A stretch of 32,225 bases of DNA from Brevundimonas sp. GTDB lineage: Bacteria > Pseudomonadota > Alphaproteobacteria > Caulobacterales > Caulobacteraceae. Below, in pieces: positions 13,155 to 21,629 of the stretch (positions within the stretch are counted from its first letter, which is position 1; every line of letters begins with the position of its first letter). The notes beneath the pieces were generated by a model. The model was not told the origin of the DNA. It saw nothing but the letters and a program-made list of their open reading frames with translations, and ran no database searches. The translations under genes and the position numbers were made by a program. The stretch is from assembly GCF_030656255.1 (NCBI RefSeq), contig NZ_JAUSOE010000101.1, positions 1 through 32,225 on the forward strand. The letters are read 5' to 3'.

Positions 13155-14885
13155 ATGACCGTTGCGCGCACCCTGGCCTTCACGGCCGCCGCCCTGACTT
13201 TGGCCGCCTGCGCCACGACCTCTCCGCCGCCCGCGACGCCGCGCGAGTCGACCGCCTTCACCCTCGCCACCGACCAGCCCCTGACGCCCGAGCAGCAGGC
13301 GATGCGGTTCGACAAGGCCGACCTGTCGATCCGGGTCCTGCCTGAGGACAAGGCCATCGACGCCGTCGCGGTTCTGGACTTCACCGCCACGGCCCCGCTG
13401 CACCGGCTGGAGGTCGAACTGGACACCCTGCTGGCCATTTCCTCCGTCCAGATCGACGGGGTCGAGGTCGCCGCCGACCGCTGGTCCAATCCCGAAGGCC
13501 GCCTGACGGTCCAACTGCCCCGCCCCCTGGCCGCCGGTCAGAGCGTCGCCCTGCGCGTCGCCTACGCCGGCCAGCCCCGCGTCGCGCCCCGCGCGCCCTG
13601 GGACGGCGGCTTCGTCTGGTCCACGGCCCCGTCGGGCGAGCCCTGGATCGCCACCGCCGTCCAGGGCGAGGGCTGCGACATCTTCTGGCCCTGTATCGAC
13701 AGCCCGCACGGCGAGCCGGGCCGGGTCGATCTGCACATCACCGTGCCCTCGACCCTGTCGGCGCCGTCCAACGGGCGGTTCCTGGGCACGGTCGATCACG
13801 GCGACGGCTGGACCACCTGGAACTGGTCGGCGAAGACCCCCAACACCTACGCCATCGCCCTGAACGTCGGCCCCTACGAGGAGGTCAGCGGCCAGTACCA
13901 AAGCCGGTTCGGCAATACGATCCCGATGAACTACTGGCACCTGAAGTCGGACGCGCCCGAGAAGGTCCAGGCCCTGTTCGCCGAATTCCCCAAGATGCTG
14001 GACTTCTTCGAGGCGACGGTCGGCCCCTTCCCCTTCGGCGACGAGAAGATGGGGGTGGTCGAGACCCCGCACCTGGGCATGGAGCACCAGACCATCAACG
14101 CCTACGGCAACGGCTACAAGATCGACGGGCGCGGCTATGACTGGCTGCTGCAGCACGAGTTCGCCCACGAATGGTTCGGCAATCAGCTGACCAATCAGAA
14201 CGCCGACGACATGTGGCTGCACGAAGGTCTGGGCAGCTATATGCAGCCCCTCTACGCCCGCTGGCTGCTGGGCGACCGCTATATGCAGCGCGAACTGGCC
14301 AACCAGCGCGAAGGGCTAGCCAACAAATTCCCCGTCGTCTCGGGCACGCCCAAGACCGAGGACGAGGTCTATAAGGGCGACGTCGGCCCCGGCGGCGACA
14401 TCTATTCCAAGGGCTCGCTGATCAGCCATTCGCTGCGGATGCTGATCGGGGACGCCGCCTTCCACCAGGCCCTGACCCGGCTGGTCTATGGAACGGACGA
14501 TCCGCGCCCCGGCGCCTTTCAGCCCCTTTACCGCTCGACCGGAGACTTCCTCCAGATCGTCAACCAGGTGACGGGCCAGGACTACGGCTGGTTCTTCCGC
14601 GGCTATCTCTACAACGCCGCCTTGCCTGCCCTGACCCAGACGCGAGAGGGCGAGCTGCTGCGGCTGGAATGGGCCACCGGCAACGGCGAGACCTTCCCCA
14701 TGCCGCTGGAGATCGAGATCGACGGGCGCGTCCAGACCGTCGCCATGACCGGCGGCCGGGGCGAGATCGCCGTTCCCGCCGGCGCGCACGTCCTGATCGA
14801 CCCCCAGAACAAGGTGCTGCGCCAGATGGAGGTGATCGACGCGCTGCAGGCCTATAAGGCGGAGCAGAAGGCGAAGGCGCAGTAA
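13155..14885 (+). CDS. M1-family zinc aminopeptidase, lipoprotein
   Basis: A 576-aa gluzincin peptidase, predicted to be lipid-anchored in the envelope and to remove N-terminal residues from peptides. The N-terminus is a lipoprotein signal with the lipobox LAAC and lipidated Cys19. The zinc site is HEFAH (334-338) with the third ligand Glu357 exactly 18 residues on (HEXXH-X18-E). The exopeptidase motif appears as GMEH (308-311), where GAMEN/GMEN is usual. The N-terminal beta domain of M1 enzymes precedes it, and about 150 residues follow, shorter than in PepN. The start at 13155 is set by the signal and by GGAGGGG just upstream. It follows the rpmB terminator and so has its own promoter. Substrates are unknown. 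Confidence 0.92.
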   Translation: MTVARTLAFTAAALTLAACATTSPPPATPRESTAFTLATDQPLTPEQQAMRFDKADLSIRVLPEDKAIDAVAVLDFTATAPLHRLEVELDTLLAISSVQIDGVEVAADRWSNPEGRLTVQLPRPLAAGQSVALRVAYAGQPRVAPRAPWDGGFVWSTAPSGEPWIATAVQGEGCDIFWPCIDSPHGEPGRVDLHITVPSTLSAPSNGRFLGTVDHGDGWTTWNWSAKTPNTYAIALNVGPYEEVSGQYQSRFGNTIPMNYWHLKSDAPEKVQALFAEFPKMLDFFEATVGPFPFGDEKMGVVETPHLGMEHQTINAYGNGYKIDGRGYDWLLQHEFAHEWFGNQLTNQNADDMWLHEGLGSYMQPLYARWLLGDRYMQRELANQREGLANKFPVVSGTPKTEDEVYKGDVGPGGDIYSKGSLISHSLRMLIGDAAFHQALTRLVYGTDDPRPGAFQPLYRSTGDFLQIVNQVTGQDYGWFFRGYLYNAALPALTQTREGELLRLEWATGNGETFPMPLEIEIDGRVQTVAMTGGRGEIAVPAGAHVLIDPQNKVLRQMEVIDALQAYKAEQKAKAQ

Positions 14886-14922
14886 GTTTCCCGCGCGCAA
14901 TCTCCGTCATCGCTCCCAATCC

Positions 14923-15032
14923 CCGTCATCCTCGGGCTTGACCCGAGGACCGGGTGATCTGCAGCTTATACAGAAGCGTTAGGCACAGTCCGCCACTACG
15001 CCCGATCCTCGGGTCAAGCCCGAGGATGACGG
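14923..15032. repeat. 110-bp intergenic element with 32-bp terminal inverted repeats
   Basis: The left arm (14923-14954) and the right arm (15001-15032) are reverse complements over 32 bp with a single mismatch. Each arm also holds its own palindrome, CCTCGGG-CTTGA-CCCGAGG. The 46-bp centre is unrelated. It lies between convergent genes, so it may also end transcription. It resembles the REP/BIME class of intergenic repeats; no transposase or obvious target duplication is seen. Confidence 0.85.
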
Positions 15033-15051
15033 ATCGGTGTTGGATAAGATC

Positions 15052-15828
15052 CTAAGCCGCCGCCACCGTCACCGACTGGCGCACCATCTGACACCGCTCC
15101 TGGGTCGTCAGGAAGGCGATGTCCGCCGCGTCGCGTCCGCAGGCGATCCGCACCAGCCCCTCGACCGGCGCCAGCCGCGTCGCATCGACCAGCCACCAGC
15201 CGTTGTCCAGCCAGACCTCGAAGATGGCGTGGAAATCCGGCGGGTTCAGCTGGTGCGCAAAGGCGCTGACTGCCCGCGCCGGAATGCCCGACGCCCGGCA
15301 GAAGGTCATCCCCAGGTGGGTGAAATCGCGGCACACCCCAGCCCGGTCGATGAAGGTCCGGGCCGCCGTCGTCTCGGTGTCCGACACGCCGTGCTCATAG
15401 TCCACATTCTCGGTGATCCAGTTCAGGATCGCCAGCACCCGCGCCCCGCCCGAAGTGTCGCCGAATTCACGCGTGACGAACCGGCCGAACTGGTCCGACG
15501 GGCAGTACCGGCTGGGCTGCAGATAGGGCAGGACCTCGGCCGGCAGTTCGCCCCAGTCATGCTGGGACACGCTGGGCGGCAAACCCTTCAGCACCCCGTT
15601 ATCGACCAGGGCCTCATAGGTCAGGGTCACTTCGCCCTCGACATGGCAGCGCAGGGTCCGGGCCCCGAAATCGACGTCCTCGTCCTCCTGGAATTCCACC
15701 GGGGGATCGAAGGTCAGGGTCTCTTCCAGGATGTCCTGGCCGGGCCAGTGGGCGACCTGGATTTTGTAGATGGCGTCCGTCGGCGGATCGAAACGATAGA
15801 CGAGCTCGGCGCGGACGCGCAGTTTCAT
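15052..15828 (-). CDS. Transglutaminase-like cysteine protease-fold protein
   Basis: A 258-aa protein with a bacterial transglutaminase-like N-terminal domain (1-125, opening MKLRVRAELVYRFDPPTD) and a transglutaminase core. The catalytic triad is visible: Cys166 in GVCRDFTHL, His200 in PDFHAIFEVWL and Asp215 in LVDATRLAP. Bacterial members of this group are usually thought to be proteases or amide hydrolases rather than cross-linking enzymes. ATG 15828 matches the usual family start; an in-frame ATG at 15897 is possible but adds an unrelated segment. It has no signal peptide, so it is likely cytoplasmic. It is divergent from the bacteriophytochrome. Confidence 0.88.
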   Translation of the reverse strand: MKLRVRAELVYRFDPPTDAIYKIQVAHWPGQDILEETLTFDPPVEFQEDEDVDFGARTLRCHVEGEVTLTYEALVDNGVLKGLPPSVSQHDWGELPAEVLPYLQPSRYCPSDQFGRFVTREFGDTSGGARVLAILNWITENVDYEHGVSDTETTAARTFIDRAGVCRDFTHLGMTFCRASGIPARAVSAFAHQLNPPDFHAIFEVWLDNGWWLVDATRLAPVEGLVRIACGRDAADIAFLTTQERCQMVRQSVTVAAA

Positions 15829-15907
15829 GAAGGGCTGCCAGGCTGAAAGGGGGAACCGTGTTCCAACGCCATGGGACTGCGGCCGTTCCGTGTCCATGGT
15901 CCGCGCC

Positions 15908-15948
15908 GGCCACCGGCGGGACACTGTCCGCCACCGGACACTGGAATC
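15908..15948. repeat. Imperfect tandem repeat in the transglutaminase/phytochrome divergent region
   Basis: GGACACTG occurs at 15919 and 15936, 17 bp apart, each preceded by GCCACCGG; the first copy has two extra bases between the parts. A GANTC site follows at 15944. It may be an operator for one of the two divergent genes. Confidence 0.5.
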
Positions 15949-16077
15949 CCGAAATAGACAAGCATCGCCAATGTGTTACCTTGTCCTTCGCATGAACCTC
16001 CCCACAATCGAAATCGGGCGCGACATCCCGGAACCGCCACGCTTCGCCGGCGTGGGCCTCCGGCTGGCGTCTGTCGC

Positions 16078-18255
16078 ATGAGCGAGTCCGTCGTCCGCCC
16101 CGACATCGACCTCACCGACTGCGATCGCGAGCCGATCCATGTCCCCCAGGCCATCCAGCCCCACGGCTTCCTGCTGGTGCTCGATCCCGAGACCCAGACC
16201 GTCGAACAGGGCGCCGGCGCCGTCGAGGATCTGACCGGCCGCACGACCTGGGTCGATCAGTCGGCGTCCGATCTTCTGGGCGAGATCGTCGGCCGTCGTC
16301 TGCGCGACATGGCCCGCAGCCGCGAGACGGGCTTCGCCGGTCGCTGGCGCGCGACCAATCGGCTGGAATACGACATCGTCGTCCACTATGCGCCCGGCCG
16401 GGGTCCGCTGGAGCGGATGGTGGTCGAGGTCGAACAGAGCTCGCAGCAGGCCCGTCTCGGGGTCGAGCTGATCACGCGGCTCGACGCCGCCGCCGCCGCC
16501 CTGGAACGGGCCGCCTCGGTCCAGACCGTGTGCGAACGCGCCGCCGACGCCTTCCGCAGCCTGACCGGTTTCGAACGGGTCATGATCTACCGCTTCCTCG
16601 ACGACGAGGCGGGCCAGGTGGTCGCGGAATCGCGTGCGTCCGGCGCGTCCTCCTTCCTGAACCACCATTTCCCGGCGACCGACATTCCCCGCCAGGCCCG
16701 CGCCCTGTATCTGCGCAATCCGGTGCGGGTCATCCCCGACTGCCGCTATACGCCCCAGCCCCTGCGGCCGGTCGCGCCGGGCGAGCCGCCGCTGGACATG
16801 AGCGACAGCGGCCTGCGCTCGGTCTCGCCGGTCCATATCCAGTATCTGAAGAACATGGGCGTGCGGGCCTCGGCCTCGGTGTCGATCATCGTCGACGACG
16901 TCCTGTGGGGCCTGGTCGCCTGCCACAGCGCCACGCCGCTGCTGCTGTCCTATGAGCTGCGGGTCGCCTGCACCACCCTGGCCCGGGGCCTGGCCCGTCA
17001 GTTGAAGACCAAGGCCGACGCCGAACTGTATCGCGACCGGGTCCGCCTGCGCCGGCTGGAGGACGAGTTGATCCTGCGCCTGTCCACCGACCGCGATCTG
17101 GACGCCGCCCTGGCCGAACATTCGGGGCAGCTGACCGATCTGGTCGGCGCCGACGGCCTGGCCATCGTGCGCGGCGACCGGATCGCCTGTTTCGGCCACA
17201 CGCCCCCGGAGGAGGCGGTGCGCCGCCTGTCGGACTGGCTGGACCAGCAGCCGGGCCTGCGCCCCGTCGCCTCCAGCGCCCTGTCCGCCCTGTTGCCCGA
17301 GGCCCAGGCCTGGCGCGCCCACGCCAGCGGCCTGCTGGCCGTGCGTCTGGCGGGCGACCAGCCCCTGTCGCTGCTGTGGTTCCGGTCCGAGATCCTGGAG
17401 ACGATCCGCTGGGCTGGCGATCCATCCACTGCGGTCAAGTCGGCGGCGGACGGCGGTCCCCTGACGCCCCGCGCCTCGTTCGAGGGCTGGTCCCAGACCG
17501 TCACCGGCCGCGCCCGGCGCTGGAGCGCGGCGGCCGTGGAATCCGCCGCCCGCCTGCGCGACGCCCTGTTCGACTTCGCCGCCGTCAATCAGTTGCGCAG
17601 CCAGAACCACTCGCTCCAGGCCCGACTGACCGAACGCGACCTGCGCCTGGAGCAGCAGCAGTTCCTGATGCGCGAGGTCAATCACCGGGTCCAGAACAGC
17701 CTGACCCTGGTCTCCAGCTTCCTGGGCCTCCAGGCCCGCGACCTGGGCGACAGTCCCGCCGGCTCGGCCCTGCAAGAGGCGCGTCGCCGCGTCCGCGCCG
17801 TCTCGACCGTCCACACCCGCCTCTATCGCGGCGACCACGACACGACGATCGACCTGTCGCGCTACATCAGCGAACTGGTCGATGACCTGGGCGCCAGCAT
17901 GGGCGCCGACTGGACCGCCGCCATAGAGACCGACCTGGCCCCGGTCTGTATCGACGCCGGCCGCGCCGTGACCCTGGGCCTGATCCTGACCGAACTGATC
18001 ATCAACGCCCAGAAATACGCCTATGACGGCCGGCCCGGCCCGCTGCGGATCACCCTCAGCGAGAGCGACGACCGGTTCCGCCTGGTCGTGGCCGACGACG
18101 GCAAGGGCGGCCACAAGGCGGGCAAGGGCTTCGGCTCCATGATGATCGGCAGCCTGGTCACCCAGTTGGACGGCCGTATCGACTATCGCGACCTGGCCCC
18201 CGGCCTGGAAGTCGTGCTGCGCGCCCGGATCGATACCGCCTCCGATCTGACCTGA
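16078..18255 (+). CDS. bphP: Bacteriophytochrome red/far-red sensor histidine kinase
   Basis: A 725-aa photoreceptor kinase. The order is PAS-GAF-PHY-kinase. The biliverdin-binding Cys is Cys15 in TDCDREPIHVPQAIQPHG, the position used by true bacteriophytochromes. The GAF domain has Asp202 in PATDIP, a Thr variant of PASDIP. The PHY tongue motif PRASF is at 464-468 followed by EGWS. The kinase is of the HisKA_2/HWE-like type: His536 in REVNHRVQNSL, then TELIINAQKYAY as N box and a short ATPase domain. The ATG at 16078 places Cys15 correctly; the 35 codons open upstream are not family-like. No response regulator or haem oxygenase gene is in the window, so the partner and the biliverdin source must lie elsewhere. 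Confidence 0.94.
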   Translation: MSESVVRPDIDLTDCDREPIHVPQAIQPHGFLLVLDPETQTVEQGAGAVEDLTGRTTWVDQSASDLLGEIVGRRLRDMARSRETGFAGRWRATNRLEYDIVVHYAPGRGPLERMVVEVEQSSQQARLGVELITRLDAAAAALERAASVQTVCERAADAFRSLTGFERVMIYRFLDDEAGQVVAESRASGASSFLNHHFPATDIPRQARALYLRNPVRVIPDCRYTPQPLRPVAPGEPPLDMSDSGLRSVSPVHIQYLKNMGVRASASVSIIVDDVLWGLVACHSATPLLLSYELRVACTTLARGLARQLKTKADAELYRDRVRLRRLEDELILRLSTDRDLDAALAEHSGQLTDLVGADGLAIVRGDRIACFGHTPPEEAVRRLSDWLDQQPGLRPVASSALSALLPEAQAWRAHASGLLAVRLAGDQPLSLLWFRSEILETIRWAGDPSTAVKSAADGGPLTPRASFEGWSQTVTGRARRWSAAAVESAARLRDALFDFAAVNQLRSQNHSLQARLTERDLRLEQQQFLMREVNHRVQNSLTLVSSFLGLQARDLGDSPAGSALQEARRRVRAVSTVHTRLYRGDHDTTIDLSRYISELVDDLGASMGADWTAAIETDLAPVCIDAGRAVTLGLILTELIINAQKYAYDGRPGPLRITLSESDDRFRLVVADDGKGGHKAGKGFGSMMIGSLVTQLDGRIDYRDLAPGLEVVLRARIDTASDLT

Positions 18256-18295
18256 CCTGTGGCGGAAGGTCGCGGGGCGGCGTAAGAGGCCCGCC

Positions 18296-19210
18296 ATGTC
18301 CGCTCTCGCCGCCCGCGTCTCCCCCCGCGCCTTCGCCCTGATCGTCCTGTTGATCGCCGCCTGTGTCCTGGGCCTGGCGCCCATTCTGGTGCGTCTGACC
18401 GAGACGGGACCGGCGGCGGCCGGTTTCTGGCGGTTTGTCTTCGCCCTGCCTTTGCTGACGCTGCTGGCGTCGCGCGAGCCGGGCGGGATCGCCGCCCCGT
18501 CCAAATGGGCCCTGCTGGCCGGCCTGTTCTTCGCCCTGGATCTCAGCTTCTGGCACTACGGCATCGTCATGACCTCGGTCGCCAACGCCACGGTCCTGTG
18601 CAACCTGACCCCGGTCGTCGTCACCCTGTTCGGCTGGATCGTGCTGAAGGAGACGCCGCATCGGCTGTTCCTGCTGGCCCTGGCCCTGGCCATGGGCGGG
18701 GCCTTCGCCATGGCGGCGGGCGCCGACGGCGGACAGGGGACCAATCCGCCGCTGGGCGACGCCTTCTCCCTGTCGGTGGCGGTCTGGTACTCGGGTTATT
18801 TCCTGGCGGTGAAGGCGGCCCGCGCCACGGCCGGCGCCATGCGCATCACCTTCTGGGCCACCCTGGTGGGCGCGCCCCTGCTGCTGATCGTGGCCCTGGC
18901 CCTGGGCGAAGACATCATCCCGGCCAGCCTGTCGGGCTGGGCCGCCTGTCTGACCATGGGGATCATGCACGTCTTCGGCCAGGGCGGCGTCGCCTGGGCC
19001 CTGGGCAAGCTGCCGGCCTCGGTGACGGCCGTCACCATCCTGATTCAGCCGGTCGTGGCCGGCCTGCTGGGCTGGTGGATCTTCGGCGAGACCCTGACCC
19101 CGATCCAGGCCCTGGGCGGCGCCCTGGTCCTGGGCGCCATCGTCCTGGCGCAGAGGTCGCAGCGAACGAAGCCGTCGCCCCCCGAGCTCAAGCCGCGCGA
19201 AGCCGCGTAG
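18296..19210 (+). CDS. EamA/DMT-family transporter
   Basis: A 304-aa inner-membrane protein with about ten hydrophobic segments arranged as two EamA halves: the first covers about 12-145 (LIVLLIAACVLGLAPILVRL to LALAMGGAFAMAAG), the second about 160-292. Family features include FWRFVFALPLL, SVANATVLCNLTPVVV and VTAVTILIQPVVAGLLGWW. It would export a small metabolite; DMT members handle amino acids, nucleosides or other compounds and the substrate cannot be predicted. The ATG at 18296 has AGAGG upstream. It begins 40 bp after the phytochrome gene on the same strand, so co-transcription is possible. It shares a hairpin terminator with the convergent cold-shock gene. Confidence 0.9.
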   Translation: MSALAARVSPRAFALIVLLIAACVLGLAPILVRLTETGPAAAGFWRFVFALPLLTLLASREPGGIAAPSKWALLAGLFFALDLSFWHYGIVMTSVANATVLCNLTPVVVTLFGWIVLKETPHRLFLLALALAMGGAFAMAAGADGGQGTNPPLGDAFSLSVAVWYSGYFLAVKAARATAGAMRITFWATLVGAPLLLIVALALGEDIIPASLSGWAACLTMGIMHVFGQGGVAWALGKLPASVTAVTILIQPVVAGLLGWWIFGETLTPIQALGGALVLGAIVLAQRSQRTKPSPPELKPREAA

Positions 19211-19212
19211 GC

Positions 19213-19254
19213 CAAACAAAAACAGGCGCGGAAGCCTTAGCCCCCGCGCCTGTT
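19213..19254 (-). terminator. Shared terminator between the EamA and cold-shock genes
   Basis: ACAGGCGCGG (19222-19231) and CCGCGCCTGT (19244-19253) form a perfect 10-bp stem. On the minus strand it is followed by TTTTTGTTTGG, so it should end the cold-shock transcript well; on the plus strand the tail is only TCCC. Confidence 0.85.
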
Positions 19255-19279
19255 CCCGTGCCTTAATCGGCCGCTCGAC

Positions 19280-19483
19280 TCAGAGGAGCTTGAGGTCGAT
19301 CGCCGAAGTCTTGCCGCGCTGGTTTTCCAGCTCGTACTCGACCTTGGCGTTCTCATCGAGGCCCTGAAGGCCGGCCTTCTGAACGGCGGTGACGTGAACG
19401 AACACGTCAGTGCCGCCGCTGTCGGGCTGGATGAATCCATAGCCCTTGGTGGGGTTGAACCACTTGACCGTACCGGTCGCCAT
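19280..19483 (-). CDS. Cold-shock domain protein (CspA family)
   Basis: A 67-aa single-domain protein binding single-stranded RNA or DNA, acting as an RNA chaperone. It begins MATGTVKWFNPTKGYGFIQP, containing RNP1 (KGYGFI), and RNP2 is VFVHVTAV. Length and fold match CspA. The ATG at 19483 has GGAGA 8 bp upstream; the 21-codon extension upstream is not part of the family. The gene has a leader of up to about 190 nt, as is common for csp genes; whether cold induces this one cannot be seen. It is downstream of the extensin-like gene on the same strand. Confidence 0.95.
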   Translation of the reverse strand: MATGTVKWFNPTKGYGFIQPDSGGTDVFVHVTAVQKAGLQGLDENAKVEYELENQRGKTSAIDLKLL

Positions 19484-19680
19484 GTCTGCGTCTCCGTAAA
19501 CGCGCTTTTCCAGGCGGATCACCCTCGGGGCGACCCGACAGTCCAACTGGACAGCTCGTTCAGGCGAAGGAGCGAGACGCGGGTGTGGACCCCACGCAAA
19601 ATCCGGACTGTGCTGATGTTGTCACCCGGCTTTTCAAAGCGGTCAACAGCAAAGCGATTCGCGCCAGGGGCGATTCAACC

Positions 19681-20442
19681 TTAACGGCACAGACCCCGCT
19701 CGGCCCCGTCGATATGGAGATGGTTCTCGTGGGCGGCGTTGTAGTCGGGGGTCAGCACAGTCGAGAACAGCCGGCACGCCCCGTCGCGCACCGCGTGCAG
19801 GAACCGCCCGCCCGGCTCGCCCGCCGGACCCTGTCCGCGCCAGTCGTTCAGCACACTGACGGTCCGCCCGTCCTCCAGCCGCACCGCCGCCACGTCCAGG
19901 GCGTTGGCCCGCGCATGTTCGCTGGGCCGCTCCTGTTCGTCCTGCGAGCCATAGATGCGTCGGCAGGAATAGGTGCCGTAATTCTCGACCCGCGCCGGGG
20001 CCGAACCCAGGATGCTGCGCGCCGCCGGTTGCAGCACCTGCCGGTCCCAGATGACATAGCGGACGGCCAGCGGGCACTGCATCACCACATCGGCGGGGGC
20101 CAGGGGCGTCACCGCCCCGCCGGTGATCCGCACCGCCCCGCGCACGACGCAGAAGCCGCCGTCGTCGCGATCCGCCGCCCGCTCGACCTCGACCCCCGCC
20201 TCGCGCAGCACCTGCATACAGGCCTCGGTCGCCCCCTGGACCTCTTCCGGGGCCGCCGTTCGAGGCAGGTCGAAGTCCGCCACCTTGGCCGCCGTCGCCC
20301 GGCCCAACGGCTGGCTCAGGTCCAGCGGCTTCCACGGCAGGTCCTGCGGCGGCGCATAGGCGTTCAACAGCGCAAAGGCCGCGCAGGCCAGCAGCCCGAC
20401 CTCCCACAGCAGATTCCAGAAATCGGCGAAGTCGCGCTTCAT
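19681..20442 (-). CDS. Extensin-like C-terminal domain protein, membrane-anchored
   Basis: A 253-aa protein with one N-terminal membrane helix (about 10-29, LLWEVGLLACAAFALLNAYA) and a periplasmic domain of the Extensin-like_C family. Landmarks are GGFCVVRGAVRI, PADVVMQCPLA, VENYGTYSCRRIYGS and SEHARANALDVAAV, ending with HENHLHIDGAERGLCR. The conserved His and Asp in SEHARANALD and HENHLHID resemble a metal site of the MepA/VanY peptidoglycan peptidase fold; a wall-related hydrolytic role is therefore plausible but inferred. Six cysteines suggest disulfides. ATG 20442 follows GGGGA closely. It is divergent from the PPK2 gene with 127 bp between them. Confidence 0.88.
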   Translation of the reverse strand: MKRDFADFWNLLWEVGLLACAAFALLNAYAPPQDLPWKPLDLSQPLGRATAAKVADFDLPRTAAPEEVQGATEACMQVLREAGVEVERAADRDDGGFCVVRGAVRITGGAVTPLAPADVVMQCPLAVRYVIWDRQVLQPAARSILGSAPARVENYGTYSCRRIYGSQDEQERPSEHARANALDVAAVRLEDGRTVSVLNDWRGQGPAGEPGGRFLHAVRDGACRLFSTVLTPDYNAAHENHLHIDGAERGLCR

Positions 20443-20569
20443 GCATCCCCAGCATGGACCGCCCACGGCCCCGCTGGCAAACGCCGCGAGGGGCGAAGCG
20501 TTCAACGGCGTCGGTTCTTGCGTCCACGCCCCGCTTGCCCTCGGCCCCGTCCCGCTCCACTCTGATGGG

Positions 20570-21319
20570 ATGGGAAAGAAAACAGACGCCTACGACGCCG
20601 AACTCGAACAGCTTCAGCTCGCCGTTGTGAAGACCCAGGCCTGGACCATCGAGCATGGGCTGCGGGTGGTCATTGTGCTGGAGGGGCGCGACACCGCCGG
20701 CAAGGACGGGGCCATCAAGCGGCTGACGGAATATATGTCGCCGCGCCAGACCCGCGTCGTCGCCCTGCCCAAGCCCAGCGACCGGGAAACCAGCCAGTGG
20801 TATTTCCAGCGCTACGTCCCCCATCTGCCGGGCGCAGGCGAGACGGTGATCTTCAACCGCTCCTGGTACAATCGCGCCGGGGTCGAGCCGGTGATGGGCT
20901 ATTGCACGCCCGAACAATACGCCCAGTTCCTGACCGACGCCCCGCGTTTCGAGCGGATGTTGACCGACGACGGGATCATCCTGATCAAGTTCTGGCTCGA
21001 CATCTCGCGCAAGGAACAGGCGAAACGGCTGAAGGAACGGCGGGTCGATCCGCTGAAACGGTTCAAGCTGTCGTCGCTGGACGCCGAGGCCGAGGCCCGG
21101 TTCGACGCCTATTCCGACGCCCGCGACCGGATGCTGGACGAGACGGATCGCGCCTTCGCCCCCTGGACCATCATCGCCACCGACGACAAGAAGACCGCCC
21201 GGGTGAACCTGATCCGCCACATCCTGAAGATCCTCGACCACTGCGGCGAGGAGATCACGGCGCCGGACCCCGACGTCGTGTTCGACGCCGACAAGGCCAA
21301 GGGCAAGCTGGCGCGATAG
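20570..21319 (+). CDS. ppk2: Polyphosphate kinase 2 family protein
   Basis: A 249-aa cytoplasmic phosphotransferase that uses polyphosphate to phosphorylate nucleotides, or the reverse. Walker A is EGRDTAGKDG (38-47). Walker B is FNRSWYNRAGVEP (95 onward); many PPK2 proteins have FDRSW here, so the Asp is Asn. The lid region is RRVDPLKRFKLSSLD, followed by ARFDAYSDARDRML and FAPWTIIATDDKKTARVN. The single-domain length is normal for PPK2. The ATG at 20570 gives MGKKTDAYDAELEQLQ; an earlier open frame is not family-like. Substrate preference cannot be read from the sequence. Confidence 0.93.
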   Translation: MGKKTDAYDAELEQLQLAVVKTQAWTIEHGLRVVIVLEGRDTAGKDGAIKRLTEYMSPRQTRVVALPKPSDRETSQWYFQRYVPHLPGAGETVIFNRSWYNRAGVEPVMGYCTPEQYAQFLTDAPRFERMLTDDGIILIKFWLDISRKEQAKRLKERRVDPLKRFKLSSLDAEAEARFDAYSDARDRMLDETDRAFAPWTIIATDDKKTARVNLIRHILKILDHCGEEITAPDPDVVFDADKAKGKLAR

Positions 21320-21330
21320 CTGACCTTTCT

Positions 21331-21499
21331 TTCGTCATTCCGGGCGCAGCGCAGCGGAGACCCGGAACCCAGCGGCGCGCGAGAGCGCGAACCTGTCGCG
21401 GACACAGACGTCCAGCAGTCATCTCGTTGAACCATTTCGCTTCGGCGCCGCTGGGTTCCGGGTCTCCGGGCCAAGCGGCCCTTCGCCCGGAATGACGAA
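21331..21499. repeat. 169-bp intergenic inverted-repeat element
   Basis: The left arm starts TTCGTCATTCCGGGCG (21331-21346) and continues with the 24-bp block CGGAGACCCGG...CGGCGC (21355-21378). The right arm ending at 21499 contains the reverse complement of both blocks, with extra sequence between them. The centre (about 21379-21443) is unrelated. It lies just after ppk2 and probably forms a long hairpin in RNA. Its type resembles the palindromic elements dispersed in alphaproteobacterial genomes; it is distinct in sequence from the 14923 element. Confidence 0.82.
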
Positions 21500-21629
21500 A
21501 AGGGTCTTTGCCCTCATAATGACGCTGGTCCCTCCGTATAGATTTCAACGTCCTGCTACACGGCTGGGCCTTTCGACCGGGCGCCCCTCCAGCGCGTGCT
21601 AGTCTCCTGGTCTTGCCGCCGTCGCCGGA

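Noticed and set aside
14923-15032. Insertion sequence
   Set aside because: Too short, no transposase reading frame, and no target-site duplication visible.
15976-18504. An 842-codon minus-strand frame opposite the phytochrome
   Set aside because: Low-complexity antisense of a well-defined PAS-GAF-PHY-kinase gene.
19618-19646. Promoter of the cold-shock gene (minus TTGACC, 17 bp, GACAAC)
   Set aside because: The -10 matches only three of six consensus bases.
19643-21241. A 532-codon minus-strand frame across ppk2 and the extensin-like gene
   Set aside because: It is antisense to ppk2 and out of frame with the extensin-like gene; both real genes show family motifs.
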